From an uncultured Eggerthellaceae bacterium (GTDB taxonomy: Bacteria > Actinomycetota > Coriobacteriia > Coriobacteriales > Eggerthellaceae): a DNA stretch of 58,598 nucleotides. The stretch covers positions 1 through 58,598 of the forward strand of contig CAKUFS010000012.1 in the NCBI GenBank assembly GCA_934648845.1. The letters are read 5' to 3'. This document shows, piece after piece, positions 49,880 to 56,780 of the stretch. The position numbers and the translations under genes were made by a program. A model generated the notes under the pieces. That model was not told where the DNA came from. It made no database searches and saw nothing but the letters and a program-made list of their open reading frames with translations. Position 1 is the first letter of the stretch, and the number at the start of each line of letters is the position of its first letter.

Positions 49880-52495
49880 TTAGCCAAGTTTCAGGATGCG
49901 TACATCGGTGTTGCAGTCGTCTTCAAGCGCCTGGCCATTGTACTTCTCGAAATTGCAGTTATTGTTGTTGTAGCTGGTAACGCCAATGCCGGAAATGTTG
50001 TTGCCGGTCAGGAAGTTGTCAGCGCCGCCCTCGTCGATGCCGGTCTTCTCATTCAAGCGGACCCAGGAACCGTGAGGAATGCCAACTTCACCAGGCATAA
50101 GGTTTTCCATGCAGCAAGCCTTGCGCAGCACTTCGCCGTACTTCGTCCAAACGCGCACGGTATCGCCGTCTTTAATGCCCTTCGCCTTTGCATCGGATGC
50201 GTTCAAGAACACGGGGTTTGCCCATGCTTCACGCAACCAGGGGCAGTTGTCGAAGACAGAGTGCGAACGACGGAAGTAGTGCGGGTTGAACAGCAGGTAC
50301 GGATACTCGCCCTTTTCGCCACCGATCTTGCCATCTTTGAAGGTGGTCTCGTAGCCCGTGCCGGGAACAAGGTACTCAGGATACGGAGCGTAGTTGTGGT
50401 CGCACAGGCCAATGCTGTTGAACAGGTCGGCCTTTGCCTGGCTGGTAATCTCGAACTTGCCGCTCTTGGTCTTCAGCGGGTTCTTCTCGGGGTCGGCGAT
50501 AAATGCAGCGTGGCCCAAGAAGGAAGAATACTTGTCGCCCAGCTCGCGCTTTACCTGGTAACCACCGTTGGAGACGAATTCCTTCAAGGTCACGCGACCC
50601 GTCTGGATCTTGCCCTCAACGCCCCATTCCTTGATGTCGGCATCGGTGATGGTAACCAGCGGCTCGTACTTGCCTTCATCGTTGATAACCGTAGCGCCAG
50701 CAATGCTGTTGAAGAAGCCCTGCTTTGCGCTGAACGGATAAACCGTCTTCGGGTCAACGCCAATTGCTTCCATGATCAGGGAGTTGATCTCCATGTCGGT
50801 CTTTGCCTCGTACAGCGGCTCGGTGACCTGCGAGAAGCAGAACAGGAACTCGCGGTTGGAGCCGGACAGACCGCCGGGAACTTCCCACTGAGTGGTAACG
50901 GGCAGCACGATGTCGGAGTACATTGCCTGCGTAGTCATGAACTGAGCCTTCGCCATAACGAAGTCCATCTTGCGATGAGCCTCAATGCCGCGCTTCATGT
51001 TCGGGCCGGTCTGCAGGTATGCGTTCTCGTCATGGATGATGCAGTGGATGTCGCACGTGCGATCCTCGCCCGCCTGGGAACCCTTGCCAGAGTACCAGTC
51101 GCCAACCATGCGATACTTGCCGGTCAGGCATGCTTCCCACACCTGAGGACCAGGAATAACGCCATCAATGTCATTCTTCAGACTGGGGAAACCAGCGCCG
51201 CCAGCCTTAACCAGGGACGGACCACCGTTACCAGCATTTGCATGGTAGTTGTTCGCGGTGCAGTTACCGGGCTTGCCCATGTGGCCGCCCATGGCACCCA
51301 GCGTCATGAAGATCTGCGGAAGGTTCTCGCATGCGTCGCAACGAGCAGCAGCGAAATTATGGAGCAACCACACGTTCTTTTTCTTGCCGATTTCACGTGC
51401 GAACCAGGTGATCTTCTCTACGGGCACGCCGCAGATTTCGGAAGCCCATGCGGCATCATGCTTCACGTTGTCGTACTTGCCTTCCAGATAGTCAACGAAG
51501 TTGACGTCTTCCTTCAGGTCTTCGGGCTTGTGATCAGCATCGAAACCAACGGTGTACTTGTCAAGGAATTCCCAGTCAACAATGTCGCCTTCGGTCTTGT
51601 CCAGGCGAATCATTTCAGAAGCAACACCCAACAAGAATGCGGTGTCGGTACCGGTGCGGATAGGAATCCACTCGGCATCGAGCATCTGGGCAGATGCGGT
51701 GTAGATCGGGTCAACGGTGATGAACTTGACGCCAGCTTCCTTAGCACGGATGTAGTGGTAGCTGGGCGTGCCAGCAGCAGACCAAGCCGGGTTGGATGCA
51801 TAGAACACAATGGTGTCTGCATTCAGCATGTCGGTACGGTCGTTGCACACGCCTGCATCGGTACGAGGAACGCCGATGGTGACATCGGGGTTCAGCAGGT
51901 AGGCACCATGAGAAGTGGTGTCGGCGGTGCTGGTGTGGCCGCCCCATGCCAAAAGCGGAGCGAACGCGTAACGAGAACCGTAGCTGCCCAGCAAGAATGC
52001 CTGGTTGCCGTACTTCTCTTTGATAGTCTTGAACTGGTCGCCAATGTACTTGATGGCTTCATCCCAGCTGATGCGCTCCCATTCGTCTTTACCGCGCAGC
52101 TCGCCGTTCGGGTTCTCGGGCGACCAATTCTTGCGCTTGATGGGATACTTCAGACGATCAGCGCCGAAGCACTGCTGCTGCTGCGCCTTGCCGCGCACGC
52201 AGCCACGCTGCTGCGGATAATCGAAAGAGTCTTCGTGCGTGTCGTCGGTCTTCTGGCGAATTACCGCGCCATCCTTGACCATGACTTTGTTCATGCAACG
52301 GCCGCCGCAGTTGTGCCAGCATGCTGCCGACGTCCACTCGCCGCCCTTTGCAGGATCAACGGGCATACCCATTGCATCGGTGGCCTCAAGGCTGGACTCC
52401 GCAGAGCAGCCGGTTGCTGCCAGGCCCGCAACACCAGCCATAACAGCAGCGGAAGCGCCCAAGAAGCCACGACGGGAAATGTTATTCATACTCAC
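49880..52495 (-). CDS. DMSO-reductase-family molybdopterin oxidoreductase, catalytic subunit (Tat-exported)
   Basis: 871 residues. The N-terminus is a Tat leader (SRRGFLGASAAVMAGVAGLAATGC); Cys30 after LAATG also looks like a lipobox. The mature part begins with a [4Fe-4S] site C59-x3-C63-x3-C67-x31-C99, as in DmsA/NapA relatives. Pterin-binding segments include WERISWDEAIKYIGDQF, LNADTIVFYASNPAWSA, GGHMGKPGNCTANNYHANA and the C-terminal VNDxD-like LNASDAKAKGIKDGDTVRVW. The Mo-ligand residue probably lies in the TSTADTTSHGA stretch around residue 190 but could not be fixed. GGGGGAA precedes the GTG start. The electron acceptor (DMSO, TMAO or another small molecule) cannot be read from sequence; Eggerthellaceae carry many paralogues with different substrates. 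Confidence 0.93.
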   Translation of the reverse strand: MSMNNISRRGFLGASAAVMAGVAGLAATGCSAESSLEATDAMGMPVDPAKGGEWTSAACWHNCGGRCMNKVMVKDGAVIRQKTDDTHEDSFDYPQQRGCVRGKAQQQQCFGADRLKYPIKRKNWSPENPNGELRGKDEWERISWDEAIKYIGDQFKTIKEKYGNQAFLLGSYGSRYAFAPLLAWGGHTSTADTTSHGAYLLNPDVTIGVPRTDAGVCNDRTDMLNADTIVFYASNPAWSAAGTPSYHYIRAKEAGVKFITVDPIYTASAQMLDAEWIPIRTGTDTAFLLGVASEMIRLDKTEGDIVDWEFLDKYTVGFDADHKPEDLKEDVNFVDYLEGKYDNVKHDAAWASEICGVPVEKITWFAREIGKKKNVWLLHNFAAARCDACENLPQIFMTLGAMGGHMGKPGNCTANNYHANAGNGGPSLVKAGGAGFPSLKNDIDGVIPGPQVWEACLTGKYRMVGDWYSGKGSQAGEDRTCDIHCIIHDENAYLQTGPNMKRGIEAHRKMDFVMAKAQFMTTQAMYSDIVLPVTTQWEVPGGLSGSNREFLFCFSQVTEPLYEAKTDMEINSLIMEAIGVDPKTVYPFSAKQGFFNSIAGATVINDEGKYEPLVTITDADIKEWGVEGKIQTGRVTLKEFVSNGGYQVKRELGDKYSSFLGHAAFIADPEKNPLKTKSGKFEITSQAKADLFNSIGLCDHNYAPYPEYLVPGTGYETTFKDGKIGGEKGEYPYLLFNPHYFRRSHSVFDNCPWLREAWANPVFLNASDAKAKGIKDGDTVRVWTKYGEVLRKACCMENLMPGEVGIPHGSWVRLNEKTGIDEGGADNFLTGNNISGIGVTSYNNNNCNFEKYNGQALEDDCNTDVRILKLG

Positions 52496-52519
52496 TGTTA
52501 GTTCCCCCTTTCAGCCTTC

Positions 52520-53290
52520 TTACATCGCGCAGGTCGCGTAGAAACCGTAACGGGCAATGGCAACGCCAACCACCAGCACGGCGCACACGACAATCGCGAG
52601 CGTTTTCTTGTTGTTGAATTTAGCGCCAGCAAGCACCAGGATTGCAGAAGCAACCGGAGCAATAATCAGGCCTGCGATCTGCATGGCAGGGTTGAGACCC
52701 GCGCCAGAGAAAGCGGCGATTTCAAGCGCCAGACCAATGGCCAGCACAACATCAACAGCAACCAGCGTGTACACAACCGGCTTTGCGGCGATATCGGCCG
52801 AACCAAGAGCGGCAACCAGGCCAAGGCCCAGTGCCAAAGCGCCTGCGACAAACGAAAGAATCGTTGCAGGAGCGTTGCTCCATACTACGTTGCCGTATAC
52901 GTCGATGTAGGCAGCGCCCATGAGCACAATGACAATCACCGCTGCAATTGCGCCGATAACGCGCAGAGCAAACGGGCTGTCCTTCTTCACGAACGTGATG
53001 ATCATATCAATGAGAGCCAGAACGAAGAAGATTACTGCGAACAGCACTTCCTTGACCATGCCGGAACCGAAGTTGACCGTGCCAGCACCAATGGAAGCAA
53101 ATGCGCGGGAAAGGCTGTGGACATGCGTAGCAGCTGCAATCATGCCAATGGCGAACAGAACTACGACAACCAGAGGAACGAGCCACGGACGCTCGCCCGT
53201 GCGCGTGCGCTGGAAGCAAGCTTCAAACACATAGGCGCCCGCTGCCAACCCTCCCAGCAACGTGAACAGAAATAAGGATTCAAGACCCAT
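52520..53290 (-). CDS. DmsC-like membrane anchor subunit
   Basis: 256 residues with eight hydrophobic segments, the topology of DmsC anchors. The start MGLESLFLFTLLGGLAAGAYVFEACF is characteristic of the family; THVHSLSRAFASIGAG contains the histidine and arginine region implicated in menaquinol oxidation in DmsC. The protein would take electrons from menaquinol and pass them to the FeS subunit. It is unusual in being the first gene of the operon (order C-A-B rather than A-B-C); 24 bases separate it from the catalytic gene. A promoter with an embedded inverted-repeat box lies about 165-220 bases upstream (53461-53510). No ATG competition; the ribosome region is AAAAGGGGGAA. Confidence 0.9.
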   Translation of the reverse strand: MGLESLFLFTLLGGLAAGAYVFEACFQRTRTGERPWLVPLVVVVLFAIGMIAAATHVHSLSRAFASIGAGTVNFGSGMVKEVLFAVIFFVLALIDMIITFVKKDSPFALRVIGAIAAVIVIVLMGAAYIDVYGNVVWSNAPATILSFVAGALALGLGLVAALGSADIAAKPVVYTLVAVDVVLAIGLALEIAAFSGAGLNPAMQIAGLIIAPVASAILVLAGAKFNNKKTLAIVVCAVLVVGVAIARYGFYATCAM

Positions 53291-53460
53291 GTTTCCCCCT
53301 TTTCTCTTTGACGCCCGCTTCGTGCGAGTCGTCCCTTTTTGCGAAACGCGCCTCGCCCGCGCGATTCGCTTATTCGGCCCCAGCTCGACCTTGCGGCGAC
53401 AAGAACGACCTTTTACCGAATAATTGACATCAAGATATCAGCTGATTTCCCTCTTGTGTC

Positions 53461-53510
53461 GTTATAACAAAATTGTCGTGCAACAATCAAGAGTGTCGCA
53501 CGACAATTTT
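53461..53510 (-). promoter_or_regulatory. dms operon promoter with inverted-repeat operator
   Basis: On the minus strand TTGATT (53490-53485), an 18-base spacer and TATAAC (53466-53461) form a promoter. Overlapping it are perfect 13-bp inverted arms AAAATTGTCGTGC (53469-53481) and GCACGACAATTTT (53498-53510), 16 bases apart; the inner arm lies in the spacer. The core TGTCGCACGACAATTT recurs upstream of nrfD and guaA. Because the palindrome also follows the slipin gene it could in part act as a terminator, but its A/T-based arms lack a separate U-run. Confidence 0.6.
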
Positions 53511-53566
53511 GAAGTGTAATTATTCTATTTTATAGATAATTATTATTTACAATATGAACACTATGA

Positions 53567-54532
53567 CTATTTCACCTGCTCATCGCCTGGTTTTACGTTG
53601 AAGCCATCGCTATAGGCACTCGGCACCACCAGCGTGCCTTCGTTATCCTGCATGCCCTCATACGTAAGATGCATCTTACGCAGTGACAAAGCAATGTCAT
53701 CGTGGCTGTACGTTTGCGCCACGTCATCAAGAATTGCCGAGAGATCCTTCTCCGCTTCCATAAGCGTGATGCGTGCGCTCTTGCGGCATTCGGCTTGCGC
53801 TTCAAGCGACATAACGCCTTGCAGCTCCTTGGGGATGATCAGGTCGCGCACTTCAACCGACACAATAGAAATGCCCCAGTCTGACACTTTTTGTTCTACC
53901 GCTTCACGAAGTTCCTGGTCAAGCTGATGACGACGCATAACCACGTTCTGCAGCGACGCGCGGCCAATGGCATCACGCAGCGCCGTTTGGGCGGAAAGCG
54001 CCACGGCAAAGTGGCAATCTTGCACTTCGGTACAGGCTTTTTCGGGGTCCCAAATGACCCAGAACAGCACGGCATCTACGTCAAGCGGAACCAAATCGCT
54101 GGTCAGGGCTTCCTCGGCGCCAAACGGCGTAGCGTTCATGCGCTGGTCAACGCGCAACGTGCAGAATTCGAACAGCGGAATGGTGAAGAACAAGCCCGGG
54201 CCCGCAAGGCGGTCGAAGCGACCCAGGCGCATGACTACCACGCGCTCCCAATCCATGCACACGTGCACCGACGAGAGCACAATGAGCCCTACCAGCACGG
54301 AAATGATGATCCCCGTAAGCGTCAGTCGGCCGAAAGCCGCAGCAAATAGCGCAAAGACCAGCGCAAACGCAACAAGAGCAAGCACCGCGGTAATCATGAC
54401 CGCGCCGTTGCGCGTGGCTTTCTTCGTGGGATCGGAGCGATACGCGTCCGCCGCAACGCCGAACTCCATTTCAGAGCGGCGATACGTGTCTTTTTGCTCT
54501 TGAGGTGGGGTTTTACCGTTGAGTTTTCTCAT
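53567..54532 (-). CDS. Slipin/stomatin-like SPFH (Band 7) membrane protein
   Basis: 321 residues. After a cytoplasmic N-terminus of ~45 residues come two hydrophobic segments (about 46-92), then the SPFH domain: ERVVVMRLGRFDRLAGPGLFFTIPLFE, LRVDQRMNATPFGAEEALTSD, DVDAVLFWVIWDPEKA, AQTALRDAIGRASLQNVVM, LREAVEQKVSDWGISIVSVEVRDLIIP and LEAQAECRKSARITLMEAEKDL. This matches bacterial slipins, which oligomerise on the inner membrane and often pair with an NfeD protease partner; no NfeD gene is adjacent. The gene overlaps the upstream GntR regulator gene by 20 bases, so both are co-expressed and the regulator likely controls it. Role is probably membrane organisation or stress response. Confidence 0.92.
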   Translation of the reverse strand: MRKLNGKTPPQEQKDTYRRSEMEFGVAADAYRSDPTKKATRNGAVMITAVLALVAFALVFALFAAAFGRLTLTGIIISVLVGLIVLSSVHVCMDWERVVVMRLGRFDRLAGPGLFFTIPLFEFCTLRVDQRMNATPFGAEEALTSDLVPLDVDAVLFWVIWDPEKACTEVQDCHFAVALSAQTALRDAIGRASLQNVVMRRHQLDQELREAVEQKVSDWGISIVSVEVRDLIIPKELQGVMSLEAQAECRKSARITLMEAEKDLSAILDDVAQTYSHDDIALSLRKMHLTYEGMQDNEGTLVVPSAYSDGFNVKPGDEQVK

Positions 54533-54929
54533 GATCTTTTTTCATCCTCCTTACGCACGACGACACTAACTTTGGAATGTCGTCATACGCCATGCCCTCT
54601 TCAAGACAAGCTTTTACGAATTCTTCCACAAGTGCATCTATTTCTGGCGCGGGTTTCAAAATGGCGTTCGAATCATTCACGAACACGCCGCTGCCGCGCA
54701 CGGTGGTCACATAGCCATCGCGTTCAAGTCCCATGTAGGCCTTGCTTACCGTATTGTAGGCAATACGCAGGTCAGCCGCGTATTTGCGCACGGTTGGAAG
54801 CTTCTCGCCCGGCTTATAAAAGCCCGACGTGATAAGGTAGACCATGCGATTGCGCAGCTGCACCCACAGAGGCAAGTCGCTGGACTCGTCGAACGAAAAC
54901 GGCGGTATTTCTTTATTCTGCTGCTTCAC
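54513..54929 (-). CDS. GntR family transcriptional regulator (YtrA-like)
   Basis: 138 residues. Winged-helix GntR DNA-binding domain at ~18-85: PLWVQLRNRMVYLITSGFYKPGEKLPTVRKYAADL then NTVSKAYMGLERDGYVTTVRGSGVFV, with the family's LPTVR recognition text. Only a short helical C-terminus (~50 residues) follows, as in the YtrA subfamily, which usually lacks a large effector domain and regulates adjacent membrane-protein genes. The gene starts at a GTG with a modest AAAAGAG upstream, and overlaps the slipin gene by 20 bases, so autoregulation of a two-gene operon is the likely arrangement. Its upstream region is a 13-bp tandem repeat. Confidence 0.93.
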   Translation of the reverse strand: MKQQNKEIPPFSFDESSDLPLWVQLRNRMVYLITSGFYKPGEKLPTVRKYAADLRIAYNTVSKAYMGLERDGYVTTVRGSGVFVNDSNAILKPAPEIDALVEEFVKACLEEGMAYDDIPKLVSSCVRRMKKDHEKTQR

Positions 54930-54940
54930 GTAACTCTTTT

Positions 54941-55044
54941 CTTGCTTTTCCTTCTTTTTTCGCGTGCTTGCTTCGTATTCTTGCTTTGAGTTCTTGCTTC
55001 ATGTTCTTGCTTCGTGTTCTCACTCTGCGCTCTTGCTTCATGCT
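54941..55044. repeat. 13-bp tandem repeat upstream of the gntR gene
   Basis: CTTGCTT-containing units recur every 13 bp: 54941, 54954 (degenerate), 54967, 54980, 54993, 55006, 55019 (degenerate) and 55032. The best units read CTTGCTTCRTGTT. The array fills the interval between the gntR start and the end of nrfD, so it lies in the promoter/leader region of gntR-slipin. Seen on the minus strand it is a purine-rich repeat. Confidence 0.85.
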
Positions 55045-55098
55045 GAGCACTTCGCTTGCTCGTTTTGTTTTTCTCGTTTCACCCCTGGATTCCCCGCC

Positions 55099-56019
55099 TT
55101 ATATCGACGGTGCAGCACCGCAAGCCACAATCGCAATGCGAAGGCATAAGCCTCCAGCGAGTACTAAAATAGCAATTCCCGCAGCTGCAGGAGCTGGGAT
55201 TTCCCGATTTACCACCAAAGAAATAACTTCCGCGACAAAAGGAAGCACCAGGCCACACGCAACGAATCCGGCCCAAAACGTTAGGGACAAATCCCCTTCG
55301 AGAAGCTGCGCAACCGCCAAAGGCGCCGCGTCCTTCACGCAAAGAATCAGTGCAACAACCGAAACCGCCTCGAGAAAGATAAATGCAATGTCAACGCGGA
55401 CGAACAAGCGCGCCATGATACGCATCACGCGCACGTCTTCGCAGGTGCAGGCCGCAAGCGCTACCACGGCACCTCCACAGGAAAACGCCGATGCCGCAAA
55501 CAGCACCGGCAGCCACGCCGATTGCCACACGCCCACCGCAATGACGCTTTGGAGCAGCAAGCCCGTATAGACCATCACGACGATCGCAACGGGAATGCCA
55601 ATCGCTTTCGCGGCAAACGCCACAACGCGCGCCCACTTCGGAAGCACGAAAACGGCGTTCGCAAGGGCAACCGCCAGAAAAACGGTGAGGAACGTCAAAG
55701 CGAAGGCGCCAACGGTAACTAAGCTGCCCGTGGGATAAAGGAACAGGAAGAAAAACGCTTCGGGGCGCCCCAGATCAGCGACAAGGCACAGCTCGCCCGT
55801 TACGACAACTACCAGTGCGGCGCCGTAGATAATCCTGCGTATGTGCTGATACGTTGGCTCGGAAATAACCGACTGCGGTGACAGAAACGTTTTTGCGTAA
55901 TTACTGTGGCGGTGCTCTTTTACACCCTTGGCAACATCAAGAAATGCAGCAAGCGCAAAGGCACCGGCAGCTGTGCCGCCCAGAAAAAGGTACACAGCTA
56001 TCAATTCGCTGAAAACCAC
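55099..56019 (-). CDS. NrfD/PsrC-type membrane quinol protein without partner subunits
   Basis: 306 residues from the GTG at 56019, which has GGAAGGGG upstream and gives the family N-terminus VVFSELIAVYLFLGGTAAGAF; a frame start 17 codons earlier has no support. About nine to ten membrane segments. ICGGA-type text is lacking, but GELCLVADLGRPEAFFFLFLYPTGS, with the conserved D-L-G-R-P element near the quinone site, is characteristic of NrfD/PsrC. These proteins normally accompany a DmsB/NrfC-type FeS protein and a molybdoenzyme; none is encoded next to it. It could serve another oxidoreductase elsewhere. A copy of the TGTCGCACGACAATTT box lies about 112 bases upstream. Confidence 0.85.
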   Translation of the reverse strand: MVFSELIAVYLFLGGTAAGAFALAAFLDVAKGVKEHRHSNYAKTFLSPQSVISEPTYQHIRRIIYGAALVVVVTGELCLVADLGRPEAFFFLFLYPTGSLVTVGAFALTFLTVFLAVALANAVFVLPKWARVVAFAAKAIGIPVAIVVMVYTGLLLQSVIAVGVWQSAWLPVLFAASAFSCGGAVVALAACTCEDVRVMRIMARLFVRVDIAFIFLEAVSVVALILCVKDAAPLAVAQLLEGDLSLTFWAGFVACGLVLPFVAEVISLVVNREIPAPAAAGIAILVLAGGLCLRIAIVACGAAPSI

Positions 56020-56130
56020 GCTGCCCCTTCCCTGTTGCGTTTTTGCGCTTGTTCGGGCGATTTGTCGCACCTGTCTTGGCCCGCTTCTTCTGTTGAAGAC
56101 AATCTACCACATGTTTTGGCTGCATGGCTC

Positions 56131-56151
56131 ATATGTCGCACGACAATTTGC
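56131..56151. promoter_or_regulatory. Box shared with dms and guaA upstream regions (copy at nrfD)
   Basis: ATATGTCGCACGACAATTTG followed by C, 112-132 bases upstream of the nrfD GTG. TGTCG-CA-CGACA is nearly palindromic. A half-matching TTTGTCGCACCTGT lies at 56061-56074, closer to the gene. Same core as 53495-53510 and 56549-56564. Confidence 0.55.
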
Positions 56152-56170
56152 ACCACAAGGCGTTTTTTTT

Positions 56171-56312
56171 CGCGCACGCCAAGCGGTTCGTTGGCTCAAT
56201 ACCCGCGAGAACGCGCGACAGGCCAATTTTCCGCGCACGCCAAGCGGTCCGTTATTTTATTCCTATGGGTGGCTTCCTTGCCATCGATTTTTCGTGCACG
56301 CCAGGCGGTTCG
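56171..56312. repeat. Three 20-bp repeats at exact 61-bp period
   Basis: CGCGCACGCCAAGCGGTTCG at 56171-56190, the same with one change at 56232-56251, and with two changes at 56293-56312. Each is preceded by a T-run (TTTTT or TTTTC). The 41-base spacers differ. A shorter remnant (CCGCACGCC) is at 56592-56600. No protein-coding role is apparent. Confidence 0.8.
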
Positions 56313-56355
56313 GAAGGGCGACCTGACGCTCTCGTGCAGCGCTTTGCTGGAAAAC

Positions 56356-56507
56356 TGACAGGTTTTCGAAGCTTTTGGAACGAATGGGGGCACGAAGCGT
56401 CCCGGAAGCTGTTGTGCGCAATTCGCCACCTGGGGAAACGCCGGGGAGGCTCGAGCGATGCGCCGCGAAATCGGCAATTGGGCTCCAAAAGCTTCGAAAA
56501 CTTGTCA
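56356..56507. repeat. 152-bp element bounded by 26-bp inverted repeats
   Basis: Left end 56356-56381 and right end 56482-56507 are inverted copies (TGACARGTTTTCGAAGCTTT plus TGGARC) with two differences. The 100-base interior is GC-rich and has no convincing ORF. It resembles a MITE or REPIN. No target-site duplication is evident. Confidence 0.7.
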
Positions 56508-56545
56508 TTTCTTGAGGGTTAGGCTGCTTCGGCGCTGCGTGGCGC

Positions 56546-56566
56546 ATATGTCGCACGACAATTTGC
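56546..56566. promoter_or_regulatory. Box shared with dms and nrfD upstream regions (copy upstream of guaA)
   Basis: ATATGTCGCACGACAATTTG followed by C, identical over 21 bases to the copy at 56131-56151 and 215 bases before the guaA start. Whether it serves guaA or is just part of the repeat cluster is unclear. The remaining leader to 56780 shows no riboswitch that I can identify. Confidence 0.45.
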
Positions 56567-56780
56567 GTCTTGCGATGTTTCCCCTTCATCCCCGCACGCC
56601 ACTTCAACCTTTTTGCAATCCGAGCTGCACGCAGCCATGGAACAGTCGCGACCGCAAGACCTATGTTTCAAATATGAAAAAACTTCTGCATTTCTGGGAA
56701 GGAGCGGGAGCGGAACCCTTCGGAAGTTTTATCATGAATTGTTTCCGAAAAGATATTCGTCGATTTACAAGGAGTTCTTC

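Noticed and set aside
49868..52501. 877-residue plus-strand frame antisense to the molybdoenzyme gene
   Set aside because: Complete antisense shadow of a protein with full family motifs and cysteine sites; length results from codon bias in the sense gene.
53469..53510. Simple terminator of the slipin gene
   Set aside because: The arms end in A/T runs without a separate U-tract, the loop is 16 bases, a promoter overlaps it, and its core recurs upstream of other genes; an operator explains more, though dual use is not excluded.
56171..56312. CRISPR array
   Set aside because: Only three copies of a 20-bp imperfect repeat, spacers longer than repeats, and no cas genes in the window.
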